Shown: piece by piece, positions 38,592-48,528 of the stretch
How the letters are laid out: every line of letters starts with the position of its first letter
Numbering within the stretch: position 1 is the first letter of the stretch
Assembly: GCA_025757985.1 (NCBI GenBank)
Contig: CP107210.1
Location: 124,001-188,000, forward strand
Reading direction: 5' to 3'
Length of the DNA: 64,000 nt
Source: Oscillospiraceae bacterium
GTDB lineage: Bacteria; Bacillota; Clostridia; Oscillospirales; Ruminococcaceae
Position numbers and translations under genes: made by a program
The notes under the pieces: generated by a model
Database searches by the model: none
What the model saw: only the letters and a program-made list of their open reading frames with translations
What the model was told of the DNA's origin: nothing

Positions 38592-38609
38592 AGAAATGAG
38601 GTCGGCTAG

Positions 38610-38918
38610 TTGCAGCAGCAAAAGCAGAAAAAAATCCCCGTGCGCCGTTGTGTGGGCTGTAATGCCCAGCGCCCCAAGCGTGAACTGGTGCGCGTGGTGC
38701 GCAGCCCGGAGGGCGAGATCAGCATTGATCTGCGCGGCAAAGCACCGGGGCGCGGTGCGTATCTGTGCCCCTCGGCCGCATGCCTTGCCAAAGCACGCAA
38801 GGCAAAGCGGCTGGAACGCACATTTGAGGTCCCCATCCCGGACGGCATTTATGAGCGCCTGACGGAGGAGATCGCCTGTGCGGAGCAAAGCGCAAAGGAG
38901 GCGGCGAGCGATGAATAA
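38610..38918 (+). CDS. ylxR: YlxR/RnpM family RNA-binding protein
   Basis: 102 aa starting at TTG 38610. DUF448 signature: PVRRCVGCNAQRPKRELVRVV and a GRGAYLCPSAACLAKA segment. Family members bind RNA, including RNase P RNA in B. subtilis, and act in rRNA-linked regulation. Four cysteines fit a zinc or structural role. Start supported by GAGGT. Overlaps ylxQ by 8 nt. Confidence 0.88.
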   Translation: MQQQKQKKIPVRRCVGCNAQRPKRELVRVVRSPEGEISIDLRGKAPGRGAYLCPSAACLAKARKAKRLERTFEVPIPDGIYERLTEEIACAEQSAKEAASDE

Positions 38919-39213
38919 CGATCAGCACCCGCTGCTGGGTGCGCTGGGGCTGTGCCGCAAGGCCGGCAAGCTGCTGCACGGGTATGACCGCGTACAGGAA
39001 AATGCACTGCGCGGCAAGGTGGCCCTTGTGCTGCTGACCTCAGACGCCAGCGAACGCACCGTCAGCCACATGAAGGACGCCTGCGAGGACATTGTTGCCT
39101 GCGAGCAGATGCCCCTGACCAGCGCAGATCTGGCCATGCTTACCCCCAAGCCCGCCGCCGTGTTCGGCGTGACTGACGAACACCTTGCACAGCTGTGCGC
39201 AAAATACCTTTGA
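38911..39213 (+). CDS. ylxQ: L7Ae-family ribosomal protein YlxQ
   Basis: 100 aa from ATG 38911 (AAAGGAGG Shine-Dalgarno). L7Ae/L30e fold, shown by ALGLCRKAGKLLHGYDRV and VALVLLTSDASERTVSHM. Members of this family bind kink-turn RNA. In Firmicutes it always sits before infB. Confidence 0.85.
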   Translation: MNNDQHPLLGALGLCRKAGKLLHGYDRVQENALRGKVALVLLTSDASERTVSHMKDACEDIVACEQMPLTSADLAMLTPKPAAVFGVTDEHLAQLCAKYL

Positions 39214-39232
39214 TAGAGGAGGACCACACTAT

Positions 39233-41686
39233 ATGGACTTTAAATATAAGATCGCTGATGTTGCCAAGGAGTTCGGCGTGCCCGCCAAAAAGGTCATCGA
39301 GACCGTGACCGGCGTGACCGGCGAAGCCTATAAGACCGGCGGCACTTTTGAGGAAAAAGAGCTGAATGTCCTGCTGGAGACCCTGACCCGCGAGAATGCC
39401 GAGGCAAGCTTGGACGCCTACCTTGCCAGCGGCAAGGAGGAGGCTAAGCCCGCCCCGAAGCCCGAGCAGAAGAAGCCTGAGCCCAAGAAGGCCGAGCCCA
39501 AGAAGGCCGACAAGCCCGCCGTTAAGGCGGAGCAGCCCAAGGCAGCTGCCAAGCCCGAAGCCAAGCAGGAGCCGAAGAAGGAAATCCGCAAGCCCGAAAA
39601 GCAGGCCGAGAAGCGCAATGAAAAGCGCGTCACCCTGCAGGAGCTGGCCGCCGATACCGGCATCAAGGAGCCTGTCAAGACGGAGCAGGTGCAGGTCAAC
39701 CGCGCGCAGGTCTCTGTGGATACCCGCACCGTGGATGTCAATGTGGATAAGTTCAACGCCCGCTATGACGATCTGGCCGACAGCCGCAACATGCCCAGCA
39801 AGCGCAAGAACCAGCCCACCGGCAAGAAGGAAAAGTTCAACAACCGCAACAACCGCCGCGGCCAGCAGTTCGGCCGCCGCCGTGAGACCGAGGCCGAGCG
39901 CCTGCAGCGCATCCAGCTGGAGAAGGCCCGCAATGCCCAGCTCAAGATCTCCATCCCCGATGAGATCACCGTCGGTGAGCTGGCTACCCGCCTGAAGCAG
40001 AGCGCTGCCAAGGTCGTGGCCAAATTCATGCAGATGGGCGAGATGCACGCCATCTCTGATGTCGTTGACTTCGACACCGCCGCCCTGATTGCCGAGGAGT
40101 TCCACGCCAAGGTCGAGCATGAGGTCCATGTCTCCATCGAGGAGCGCCTGTTTGTGCAGGAGGAGGACAACGCCGCCGATCTGGTCGAGCGTCCCCCCGT
40201 TGTCGTTGTCATGGGCCATGTTGACCACGGCAAGACCTCCATTCTGGACGCCATCCGCAAGACCAATGTCACCAAGGGTGAGGCCGGCGGCATCACGCAG
40301 GCCATCGGTGCGTATCAGGTCAAGAGCAATGACAGCGTCATTACCTTCCTCGACACCCCCGGCCACGAGGCGTTCACCTCGATGCGTGCCCGCGGCGCGA
40401 ACATGACCGACATTGCTGTGCTGGTCGTTGCCGCTGATGACGGCATCATGCCCCAGACCATCGAGTCCATCAACCATGCCAAGGCTGCCAATGTCAAGCT
40501 GATCGTTGCCATCAACAAGATGGATAAGCCCACCGCCAACCCCGAGCGCGTCAAGGAGCAGCTGACCAAGTACGAGATCGTGCCCGAGGACTGGGGCGGC
40601 GACGTCGCCTGCATCCCTGTGTCCGCCGTCACCGGCATGGGCATTTCCGACCTGCTCGAGCGTATCGCTCTCGAGGCCGAGGTCATGGAGCTGAAGGCCA
40701 ACCCGAGCCGCCGCGGCAAGGGCGCTGTTGTCGAGGCCCGTCTGGACAAAGGACAGGGCCCCATCGCAACGCTGCTGGTCCAGAACGGTACCCTGCATAA
40801 GGGCGACTGCCTGATCGCCGGCACTGCTGTCGGCCGCGTGCGTACCATGCGCAACGATAAGGGTCAGGAAATCACAGAGGCCGGCCCCTCCACCCCCGTG
40901 GAGATCACCGGCCTGACCGAGGTCCCCGAGGCCGGCGAGCTGTTCGAGGCTGTCGAGGACGAGCGTCTGGCCCGCGAGCTGGCCGATAAGCGTACCACCG
41001 AGGCCAAGGAGAAGCAGTTTGCTGCCTACACCAAGGTCACGCTGGATAACCTGTTCGACCAGATGGCCGCCAACGATATGAAGGAGCTGCCCATCATCGT
41101 CAAGGCTGATGTGCAGGGCTCCGCCGAGGCTGTCAAGCAGAGCCTCGAGAAGATCTCCAACGACGAGGTCCGCGTCCGCGTCATCCATGCGGGTGTCGGT
41201 GCCATCTCCAAGTCTGACGTCTCTCTGGCCGATGCGTCCAACGCCATCATCATCGGCTTCAATGTCCGTCCCGACGCCGTCGCCAAGGCCGAGGCCGAGC
41301 AGACCGGCGTTGAGATGCGTATGTACCGCGTCATCTACGATGCCATCAACGATGTCTCCGACGCTATGAAGGGTATGCTGGCCCCGAAGGTCCGTGAGGT
41401 CGCACTGGGCGAGGCACAGGTCCGTCAGGTCTACAAGATCTCCAGCGTCGGCACCGTTGCCGGCTGCCGTGTCACCGATGGCAAGATCACCCGCGATGCC
41501 CAGCTGCGTCTGGTGCGTGACGGCATCGTCATCTGCGAGGATTCCATCGCCAGCCTGAAGCGCTTCAAGGACGATGCCAAGGAGGTTGCCGCGGGCTTTG
41601 AGTGCGGCATCACCCTGGCCAAGTTCCAGGACATCAAGGAAGGCGATGTCTTTGAGTGCTTCAAGATGGAAGAGTACCGCGATTGA
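39233..41686 (+). CDS. infB: Translation initiation factor IF-2
   Basis: 817 aa from ATG 39233 (GAGGAGG). A charged, Lys/Pro/Glu-rich linker (about residues 55-240) is followed by the IF-2N region and the GTPase domain. G motifs: GHVDHGKTS, DTPGHEAF and NKMDKP. Then come domains II to IV, which bind fMet-tRNA. Catalyses subunit joining at start codons. Last gene of the rimP-nusA part, followed directly by rbfA. Confidence 0.95.
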   Translation: MDFKYKIADVAKEFGVPAKKVIETVTGVTGEAYKTGGTFEEKELNVLLETLTRENAEASLDAYLASGKEEAKPAPKPEQKKPEPKKAEPKKADKPAVKAEQPKAAAKPEAKQEPKKEIRKPEKQAEKRNEKRVTLQELAADTGIKEPVKTEQVQVNRAQVSVDTRTVDVNVDKFNARYDDLADSRNMPSKRKNQPTGKKEKFNNRNNRRGQQFGRRRETEAERLQRIQLEKARNAQLKISIPDEITVGELATRLKQSAAKVVAKFMQMGEMHAISDVVDFDTAALIAEEFHAKVEHEVHVSIEERLFVQEEDNAADLVERPPVVVVMGHVDHGKTSILDAIRKTNVTKGEAGGITQAIGAYQVKSNDSVITFLDTPGHEAFTSMRARGANMTDIAVLVVAADDGIMPQTIESINHAKAANVKLIVAINKMDKPTANPERVKEQLTKYEIVPEDWGGDVACIPVSAVTGMGISDLLERIALEAEVMELKANPSRRGKGAVVEARLDKGQGPIATLLVQNGTLHKGDCLIAGTAVGRVRTMRNDKGQEITEAGPSTPVEITGLTEVPEAGELFEAVEDERLARELADKRTTEAKEKQFAAYTKVTLDNLFDQMAANDMKELPIIVKADVQGSAEAVKQSLEKISNDEVRVRVIHAGVGAISKSDVSLADASNAIIIGFNVRPDAVAKAEAEQTGVEMRMYRVIYDAINDVSDAMKGMLAPKVREVALGEAQVRQVYKISSVGTVAGCRVTDGKITRDAQLRLVRDGIVICEDSIASLKRFKDDAKEVAAGFECGITLAKFQDIKEGDVFECFKMEEYRD

Positions 41687-41703
41687 TTGCAGAGGTAAAG
41701 TAA

Positions 41704-42069
41704 ATGCCAACCAAAAACCACGGCCGTATGGCCCAGGATATGAAGCGTGAAATCATCGCCATCATCGGCGAGATGAAGGATCCCCGCGTGACGGGCGGTC
41801 TTTTGACCGTGACCCGTCTGGATGTGACCCCTGACCTCGATCAGGCCAAGGTCTACATCAGCGTCATGGGCCGTGAGGGCGGCCCGGAGCCGGTCGTCAA
41901 GGCGCTGAACAAGGCCTCCGGCCATGTCCGCACCGAGGTGAGCCGCCGGATGCACATCCGCAAAGCACCGCGCTTTGTGTTCGTTAAAGATGAGGGCGCA
42001 GCCTACGCCGCGCACATCAACCAACTGCTGGGTGAGCTGGACATCGAGTCCGACTCTGACGCAGAGTAA
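41704..42069 (+). CDS. rbfA: Ribosome-binding factor A
   Basis: 121 aa. The KH-like fold and RbfA signature VTRLDVTPDLDQAKVYISV are seen, plus a conserved MHIRKAPRFVFVKDEGA end. Needed for 30S maturation and cold growth. Follows infB by 17 nt. Confidence 0.9.
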   Translation: MPTKNHGRMAQDMKREIIAIIGEMKDPRVTGGLLTVTRLDVTPDLDQAKVYISVMGREGGPEPVVKALNKASGHVRTEVSRRMHIRKAPRFVFVKDEGAAYAAHINQLLGELDIESDSDAE

Positions 42070-42099
42070 ACCCTGTACCCGGTTAGAAAAGAGGAACCT

Positions 42100-43086
42100 A
42101 TGACTCAGAATGTGGATCGCGGGACCGTGGTTTCGCGTCTGCTTGCTGCAGATGACATCCTGATCCTTTGCCACAAAAACCCTGACGGTGACACTATCGG
42201 CTCGGGCACGGCGCTCTGCCTTGCCCTGCAGCAGTTGGGCAAAAATGCAGCTGTGCTGTGCAGCGACCCGATCCCTGCCATGTACAGCTACATGCCCATC
42301 ACGGTGTTTGACGGCAGCTTCCGCCCTGCCTTTGTGGTGGCGGTGGATGTGGCCGGCATCCAGCTCTTCGGGGAACGCAACAACATTCAGGAATATGCAG
42401 AGCATGTCGATCTGTGCATCGACCACCATGGCTCCAACAGCGGCTACGCCTACGAGACACTGGTGGACGATGGCGCAGCGGCTGCGGCCGAACTGCTTAC
42501 AACGCTCATTCCCGAGATGGGCGCTAAGATCACGCCGGAGATCGCCTCCTGCCTGTACACGGGCGTGGCGACCGATACCGGGTGCTTCCGGTTCAGCAAC
42601 ACAACGGCGGCGACCCACCGCGCGGCGGCCGACCTGATCGAGGCCGGTGCCGATGTGGAGATGCTCAACGAACGACTGTTCGAGAGCCGCTCCCACGCCC
42701 GCGTTATCGCGGAGCGCATGGCGCTGGAAAGTCTGGAGTTCTACTACGATGACCGCTGCGCCCTGATCTGCCTGACATGGGATCAGATCCAGGCGGCCGG
42801 CGTGGCCGGTGCCGAGCTGGAGGATATGACCAGCCTGCCCCGCTCCATCGAGGGTGTCGAGGTCGGCCTGACCCTGCGCCAGCAGAAGGACGGCAGCTTC
42901 AAGATCAGCGTGCGCACCGGCCATAACACCAACGCCTGCAACATCGCACGCCGTCTGGGCGGCGGCGGGCATCCCCGCGCTGCAGGCTGCGAGATCAGCG
43001 GCAACCCGGACAATGCCAAGCACGCGATCCTCGAGGAAGTTAAAAAGGAACTGGACCGCGCCGACGCGGAAAAAGAACCGCAATAA
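42100..43086 (+). CDS. nrnA: Bifunctional oligoribonuclease/pAp phosphatase, DHH family
   Basis: 328 aa. DHH domain motifs HKNPDGDTIGSG, VDVAGIQ and CIDHHGSN, with D in VATDTGCFRFSN. The C-terminal DHHA1 domain has TGHNTNACNIARRLGGGGHPRAAG. Degrades 2-5 nt RNAs and converts pAp to AMP. Usual neighbour of rbfA and truB in Firmicutes. Confidence 0.9.
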   Translation: MTQNVDRGTVVSRLLAADDILILCHKNPDGDTIGSGTALCLALQQLGKNAAVLCSDPIPAMYSYMPITVFDGSFRPAFVVAVDVAGIQLFGERNNIQEYAEHVDLCIDHHGSNSGYAYETLVDDGAAAAAELLTTLIPEMGAKITPEIASCLYTGVATDTGCFRFSNTTAATHRAAADLIEAGADVEMLNERLFESRSHARVIAERMALESLEFYYDDRCALICLTWDQIQAAGVAGAELEDMTSLPRSIEGVEVGLTLRQQKDGSFKISVRTGHNTNACNIARRLGGGGHPRAAGCEISGNPDNAKHAILEEVKKELDRADAEKEPQ

Positions 43087-43228
43087 AGCCTTCCCACATT
43101 GGGGGAGAAAAAGCAAGGTCGGATGAGGGGCAAACCTGCCCGCAACAACCCGTAAACGGTCTGCAACGGCAGACTTGCCCCTCCCCAGTCACCTTTGGTG
43201 ACGGCTCCCCATCCCTGAGGGGAAGCCT
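43086..43228. repeat. MITE-like repeat, family B copy 4 (diverged)
   Basis: AAGCCTTCCC...GATGAGGGGCAA at the left and CCCTGAGGGGAAGCC at the right, with partly lost internal pairing. About 143 bp between nrnA and truB. Confidence 0.7.
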
Positions 43229-43261
43229 TTTAAAACCTGACAACAGAAAAGGAACCCTGCT

Positions 43262-44156
43262 ATGCAAACGCCAAACGGCATTCTGCCCGTGAATAAGCCC
43301 GCAGGCTGGACCAGCTTTGATGTGCTGGCCAAGCTGCGCGGCGCACTGGGCACACGCAAGCTGGGACACTCGGGCACACTGGACCCCATGGCCACCGGTG
43401 TGCTCGCGGTGTTTATCGGCAAGGCGACTGCGGCCGCCGACCGCCAGCTTGACCATGATAAAACCTACGAAGCAACGCTGCGTCTGGGACTGCGCACCGA
43501 TACCGGCGATGTGACCGGCGAAACGCTGGAAACAGCCCCTGTCACGGTCGGCGCGCAGGAGCTGTGCGCTGTGCTGCCGCAGTTCCGCGGGGACCGGATG
43601 CAGCTGCCGCCGATGTACAGCGCGGTGAAAATCAACGGCCAGCCGCTGTATAAGGCTGCCCGCAAGGGCCAGACTGTGGAGCGCACGCCCCGCCCCATCA
43701 CGATTTACGACATTGAATATCTCGGCAGCCCCGCACAGGATGAGTACACGATCCGGGTAGCCTGCTCCAAGGGCACCTACATCCGTGTGCTGGCTGAGGA
43801 GATCGGCGCCGCCCTCGGCGTACCTGCGACCCTGTCGGCGCTGCGCCGCACACAGGCGGGTGTGTTTTCGCTGAAGCAGTGCCACACGCTGCCGCAAATT
43901 TTTAGCCGCCGCCGAGAGCGGGGAACTCGAAACCAACGGCTGGGTACTGCCGATCGAGACCGTCTTTGCGCCGCTGCCCGCGCTGCATGTCAACGAGGGC
44001 GTGAAGGCACACCTGCTCAACGGCTGCCCTACCAGCCACTATAAGGCTGCTGACGGCCGCTACCGCGTCTATGAGGAAAGCGGCGCTTTTCTGGGGCTGG
44101 CCAGCGTTGAAGGCGGTGTGCTGAAGGTCGAAAAACTATTTTGCGAAAGGGGCTGA
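43262..44156 (+). pseudogene. truB: tRNA pseudouridine(55) synthase TruB, one-base frameshift
   Basis: The pseudouridine synthase domain is intact: NKPAGWTSFDVL, the catalytic Asp in GHSGTLDPMATGVLA, then SAVKINGQPLYKAARKG and SKGTYIRVLAEEIG. At 43899-43903 a run of five T, where four would keep the frame, shifts translation. Reading with one T removed gives the expected end ILAAAESGELETNGWVLPIE ... KLFCERG at 44156. Core enzyme, so a sequencing or assembly indel is likelier than real loss. Confidence 0.85.
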
Positions 44157-44162
44157 CAGCCA

Positions 44163-45098
44163 ATGCAGATCTACCAGAGCCTGACGCCCATCCACGCCCC
44201 GCAGGGCAGTGCCGTGGCGCTCGGCTATTTTGACGGCGTCCACTGCGGCCACCGCGCCGTGCTGGGCGCGGCTGCGGCCTGTGCCGCAGAAAAGGGCCTG
44301 ACTGCCGCCGCGTTTACCTTTGAGCTGCCCGACAGCAGCACCCTGAAGGGCGGGCGCATCCTCTCGCTGGCGCAAAAGCACGCCCGCATCGCGGGGCTGG
44401 GCATCGAGGAATATCAGGAGGCACCCTTTGATGCGTTCCGCAGCCTGTCGCCGGAGGATTTTGTGCAGAAGGTGCTTGTTGACTGCTTTGCGGCGAGAGA
44501 GCTTTTCTGCGGCGATAACTTTACCTTCGGCGCGCGGGCGGCCGGCAATGTCGAGCGGCTGCGGGAACTCTGCAAGCCGTTGGGCATCGGCGTCCACATT
44601 GTACCGATGGCGCAGTACAACGGTCAGACAGTATCCTCGACCCGTATCCGCGCCGCGTTGGAGGAGGGCCGTCTGGCGGACGCCAACGCGATGCTCGGCG
44701 AGCCCTATGCCATCGACTGGCCTGTTGTTCACGGCAAGGGCATCGGCGGCGGCCTGCTGGGTACGCCGACGCTGAACCAGAATTACCCCGCTGCGGCGCT
44801 GCAGCCCTGCGCGGGCGTCTATCTGACCCGCATCTTTCTGGACGGGCAGTGGCGGCCTGCGGCAACCGGCATCGGCAAGCGCCCCACGGTGGACAGCAGC
44901 GCGGACGCCGCTGTGACCTGTGAGACATTCGTGCCGGATTATGCGGGGGACATCTACGGCCGGGCACCGGTGCTGGAATTTCACAAGTATTACTGCCCGG
45001 TCCGCAAGTTCAACTCCCTTGAGGAGCTGGCGGCCCTCATCCACCGCGCCGCCGACGAGAGCAAAGCCTACTTTGCCGGGGAAAAAGCAACAAAATAA
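44163..45098 (+). CDS. ribF: Bifunctional riboflavin kinase/FAD synthetase
   Basis: 311 aa. The N-terminal nucleotidyltransferase has GYFDGVHCGHRAV and STRIRAALEEGRLADA; the C-terminal riboflavin kinase has GTPTLN and GIGKRPTVD. Makes FMN and FAD. Six bases after truB; the two genes form a common pair. Confidence 0.92.
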   Translation: MQIYQSLTPIHAPQGSAVALGYFDGVHCGHRAVLGAAAACAAEKGLTAAAFTFELPDSSTLKGGRILSLAQKHARIAGLGIEEYQEAPFDAFRSLSPEDFVQKVLVDCFAARELFCGDNFTFGARAAGNVERLRELCKPLGIGVHIVPMAQYNGQTVSSTRIRAALEEGRLADANAMLGEPYAIDWPVVHGKGIGGGLLGTPTLNQNYPAAALQPCAGVYLTRIFLDGQWRPAATGIGKRPTVDSSADAAVTCETFVPDYAGDIYGRAPVLEFHKYYCPVRKFNSLEELAALIHRAADESKAYFAGEKATK

Positions 45099-45121
45099 TT
45101 GCAAAATGAGCGGCACAGCCC

Positions 45122-45150
45122 TTGTATTTCTGCCGGAGCTGTGCTATACT
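45122..45150 (+). promoter_or_regulatory. Promoter of rpsO
   Basis: TTGTAT (45122-45127), 17-base spacer, TATACT (45145-45150). The 100-nt leader up to rpsO contains GC-rich stretches (CCCGGTATGGGGCGTATGCC and CAACGG...) that could fold and bind S15. Confidence 0.7.
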
Positions 45151-45254
45151 AATCAATGTTACCGCGGCCCGGTATGGGGCGTATGCCTCAACGGTTCCAA
45201 CTACCCCTTACTGCGCCAACGGCCGATATATTTTTCAGAAAGAGGTATTTACCA

Positions 45255-45527
45255 ATGAGCCAGAAATCCGCTATCGACAAGCAGCCCATCATCGCTAAGG
45301 CAGCCATCCATGAGGGTGACACCGGTTCTCCGGAGGTCCAGGTTGCTCTGCTGACCGCTCGTATCAACCACCTGACCGAGCATCTGAAGACCAACAAGCA
45401 TGACAACCACAGCCGCCGCGGCCTGTTCAAGATGGTCGGCCGCCGCCGCAATCTGCTGGCCTATCTGCAGAAGAAGGACATCAACCGTTACCGTGCCCTG
45501 ATCGCTGAGCTGGGTCTGCGTAAGTAA
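45255..45527 (+). CDS. rpsO: 30S ribosomal protein S15
   Basis: 90 aa from ATG 45255. Typical S15 sequence with EGDTGSPEVQVALLT, ITERIN-like NHLTEHLKTNKHDNHSRRGLFKMVGRRRNLL and ending LRK. Binds 16S helices 20-22 early in assembly. Followed by its own terminator. Confidence 0.95.
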   Translation: MSQKSAIDKQPIIAKAAIHEGDTGSPEVQVALLTARINHLTEHLKTNKHDNHSRRGLFKMVGRRRNLLAYLQKKDINRYRALIAELGLRK

Positions 45528-45538
45528 TTTTCGCAAAA

Positions 45539-45579
45539 ACGGGCAGGGTGCATTTGCACTCTGCCTGCTTTTTTTATAA
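45539..45579 (+). terminator. Terminator after rpsO
   Basis: GGCAGGGTGCA / TGCACTCTGCC stem followed by a run of T. Confidence 0.85.
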
Positions 45580-45607
45580 GTGCGCAGCCGCCCATTTCGC
45601 GGACGGT

Positions 45608-45635
45608 TGTAGGGGCGGATTCCATATCCGCCTGT
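45608..45635. repeat. Dispersed palindromic repeat, family A
   Basis: TGTAGGGGCGGATTCCATATCCGCCTGTG, core GGATTCCATATCC. Confidence 0.7.
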
Positions 45636-45816
45636 GCCTGTTTCCGGCAATGCACACCTGAAACCCCACTGCACCTGTATTTTACAGCCGCCCCGCCGCC
45701 ATTTTGTGCAGTAAATCGAGCACCCAGACAATACGGTCTGGCTGCTGGCTTTATTGTACAAGATTGGGGCAGGGGAGAGGCTGAAAGTAAAAATCTACCA
45801 AAGAAGGAGAATCCCT

Positions 45817-47975
45817 ATGGCTTACGAATTCGCATCCAGACTGGAAACCTTCCCCAAGTACCGCAAGTTCGAGACGACCTTTGCGGGCCGCCCCTTTGTG
45901 GTCGAGACCGGCAAAATGTGCGGTCTGTCCAACGGCAGCGCGATGATCCGCTACGGCGAGACCTGCGTGCTGTGCAATGTCACGATGAGTGACAAGCCGC
46001 GTGACGGCGTTGATTTCTTCCCACTGAGCGTTGAGTTTGAGGAAAAGCTCTACGCCGCAGGCCGCATCCCCGGCAGCTTTATGCGCCGCGAAGGCCGCCC
46101 CGGCGAGCATGCCATCCTCTCCTCCCGCGTGGTCGATCGTCCGATCCGCCCGCTGTTCCCGAAGGACATGCGCAACGATGTCTGCGTCACGATGACTGTC
46201 ATGAGCCTTGACCCCGACTGCTCCGCAGAGATCTCCGGCATGAACGGCGCCTCTCTGGCCATCGCCATGTCTGACATTCCGTGGAACGGCCCCATTGCAG
46301 GTGTCTTTGTCGGTCTGGTGGACGGTGAGATCGTGCTGAACCCCACCAAGGAGCAGCGCGAGCACAGCGACCTCTCCCTGACCCTTGCTGCCAGCGAGGA
46401 AAAGATCGTCATGATCGAGGCCGGTGCCAACGAGGTCGATGAGGAGACCATGATGCGCGCCATCCGTGCCGGTCATGAGGAAATCAAGAAGATGCTCGCC
46501 TTCATCAACGGCATTGTGGCCGAGATCGGCAAGCCGAAGAAGAGCTTTACCCCCGTGGAGCTGGATCATGCCCTGCTGGCCGATGTCTATGCCAAGCACC
46601 TTGATGAAGTCAAGAATGCATGAAACACCGATGACAAGAATGTCCGCGATGCCGCTATGCTGCCCATCATGGACGCCATCGCTGCCGAGCACCCCGAGCT
46701 GACCGCCGCCGACCTTGACCTGATCAGCTACAAGCTGCAGAAGAAGGTCGTCCGCACTTGGCTGCTCGAGGACGGCAAGCGCGTGGACGGCCGCGGCATC
46801 AATGAGATCCGCCCGCTGGCCGCTGAAGTCGGCCTGCTGCCCCGCGTCCACGGCTCCGGCATGTTCACCCGCGGCCAGACGCAGGTGCTGACCATCTGCA
46901 CCCTTGGCTCCACCAAGGACGCCCAGCTGATGGATGACCTGTCCGACACGCCGTACAAGCGCTATATCCACCACTACAACTTCCCGCCGTACTCTGTCGG
47001 CGAGGCCCGCGCACCCCGCAGCCCCGGCCGCCGCGAGATCGGCCACGGCAACCTTGCCGAGCGCGCCCTGATCCCCGTACTGCCCGATCAGGCCGAGTTC
47101 CCCTACACGATCCGCTGCGTCTCCGAGGTTCTGTCCTCCAACGGCTCCACCTCTCAGGCCTCCATCTGCGGCTCCACGCTGGCACTGATGGATGCCGGCG
47201 TGCCCATCAAGGCACCCGTTGCCGGTATCTCCTGCGGCCTTATCACCGATGGTGACCCGCTGCACGGCGGCCGTTGGATGACGATGCTCGACATTCAGGG
47301 TGTGGAGGACTTCCACGGCGATATGGACTTTAGGTCGGCGGCACCCGCCGCGGCATCACGGCCATCCAGATGGATATTAAGGTCGACGGTCTGACCTATG
47401 AGATCGTTGAGGAAGCCCTCGAGAAGTGCCGCAAGGGCCGCCTGTACATCCTTGACCAGATCATCAAGCCGGTCATTGCCGAGCCGCGCGCCGAGCTGTC
47501 CAAGTATGCGCCCAAGATGTTCAGCATGATGATCCCCGTTGACAAGATCAAGGATGTCATCGGCAAGGGCGGCAAGGTCATTCAGGAAATGTGCGCGAAC
47601 TTCAACTGCAAGATTGACATTGAGGAGGACGGCCATGTCTTTATCTCCGCTGTCGATCAGGACGATGCCAAGCGCGCTATTGCGACCATCAAGACCATTG
47701 TCGAGGACCCCGAGATCGGTGCTATCTACAAAGGCCGCGTGACCCGTCTGATGAACTTCGGTGCCTTTGTTGAGATTGCCCCCGGCAAGGAGGGTCTGGT
47801 CCACATCTCCAAGCTGGACGATCACCGCGTTGAGCATGTTGAGGATGTCGTTGCCGTTGGCGATCCCATCTTTGTCATGGTGACCGACATCGACCAGCAG
47901 GGCCGCATCAACCTGTCCCGCAAGGACGCCATCGCCGCCATCGCCAAGAAGCGCGCCGAGGCCGCCCAGCAGTGA
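45817..47975 (+). pseudogene. pnp: Polyribonucleotide nucleotidyltransferase with three homopolymer indels
   Basis: Full PNPase order from ATG 45817: two RNase PH-type domains (ETGKMCGLSNGSAMIRYGE; LPRVHGSGMFTRGQTQVL), a KH domain (VIGKGGKVIQEMC) and an S1 domain (YKGRVTRLMNFGAFVEI). Near 46608-46625 one G is missing and one A extra; correcting both gives VKECMNTDDKNVRDAA and removes an apparent TGA stop. Near 47331 one A is missing (DFKVGGTRRGITAIQ). Function: 3' to 5' RNA decay. Probably intact in the real genome. Confidence 0.85.
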
Positions 47976-48042
47976 TTACGGGGGTTTTGTTCCTTCTTTG
48001 CAAAGAAGGAACCGAAGAAATTCCAAACAAATAAAACAAGAA

Positions 48043-48078
48043 AAGGGAGTCTGCCGTGAATCGGCAGGCTCCCTTTTT
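48043..48078 (+). terminator. Terminator after pnp
   Basis: GGGAGTCTGCCG / CGGCAGGCTCCC followed by TTTTT. Confidence 0.85.
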
Positions 48079-48091
48079 AATTTGCTTGCAC

Positions 48092-48174
48092 TGTAGGGGC
48101 CGGGCATGCCCGGCCCGCAGCATAGCCGCAAACGCCCGGCAAAGCATTGTAGGGGCGGCATACATGCCGCCCGC
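48092..48174. repeat. Two family A palindromes in direct orientation
   Basis: Copies at 48092-48119 (core CCGGGCATGCCCGG) and 48148-48174 (core GGCATACATGCC). The pair has the same two core types as 20-113, in reverse order. Confidence 0.75.
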
Positions 48175-48179
48175 GCCGC

Positions 48180-48359
48180 TTACTCCGCTTTATCAGAGAA
48201 CACCATATACAGCCCCACGGCCCCTACAATGACGCCTATCGCGGCAAACGGGAAATCACCGAAATTGTACAGAATCGTGGCGTTGATTTCCTCACTGCCT
48301 GCGCAGAGCAGGATGCCAAAGAGAAGCAGTGCAATGCCTTTTGAAACCTTGCTGCTCAT
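48180..48359 (-). CDS. Small membrane protein (59 aa)
   Basis: 59 aa from ATG 48359, chosen for its AGGAGGG Shine-Dalgarno. Two membrane segments (about residues 7-21 and 36-53), ends FSDKAE. Function unknown. Confidence 0.6.
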   Translation of the reverse strand: MSSKVSKGIALLLFGILLCAGSEEINATILYNFGDFPFAAIGVIVGAVGLYMVFSDKAE

Positions 48360-48418
48360 ACGGACAACCCTCCTGAAATTCAAATATACGACCTCATTAA
48401 GCCGATTATACCACAAAA

Positions 48419-48460
48419 GAGGCTGTCGCACAAGGTCAAACCCCATGCCACAGCCTCTCG
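48419..48460. terminator. Hairpin between the small membrane gene and ackA
   Basis: AGAGGCTGT ... ACAGCCTCT. No long T run follows. Confidence 0.4.
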
Positions 48461-48499
48461 CCATAACCCGTTCCCGGGAACAAATATTGAAGTTCTTTT

Positions 48500-48526
48500 G
48501 CTTACTTTTCTTTCAAGAAAAGTAAG
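48500..48526 (-). terminator. Terminator-like palindrome after ackA
   Basis: CTTACTTTTCTT / AAGAAAAGTAAG perfect stem immediately after the ackA stop on the minus strand. Confidence 0.5.
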
Positions 48527-48528
48527 AC

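Noticed and set aside
46621..46623. In-frame TGA in pnp as a recoded codon (selenocysteine or readthrough)
   Set aside because: One missing G before it and one extra A after it restore the normal sequence VKECMNTDDK, so the TGA is an artefact of two indels.
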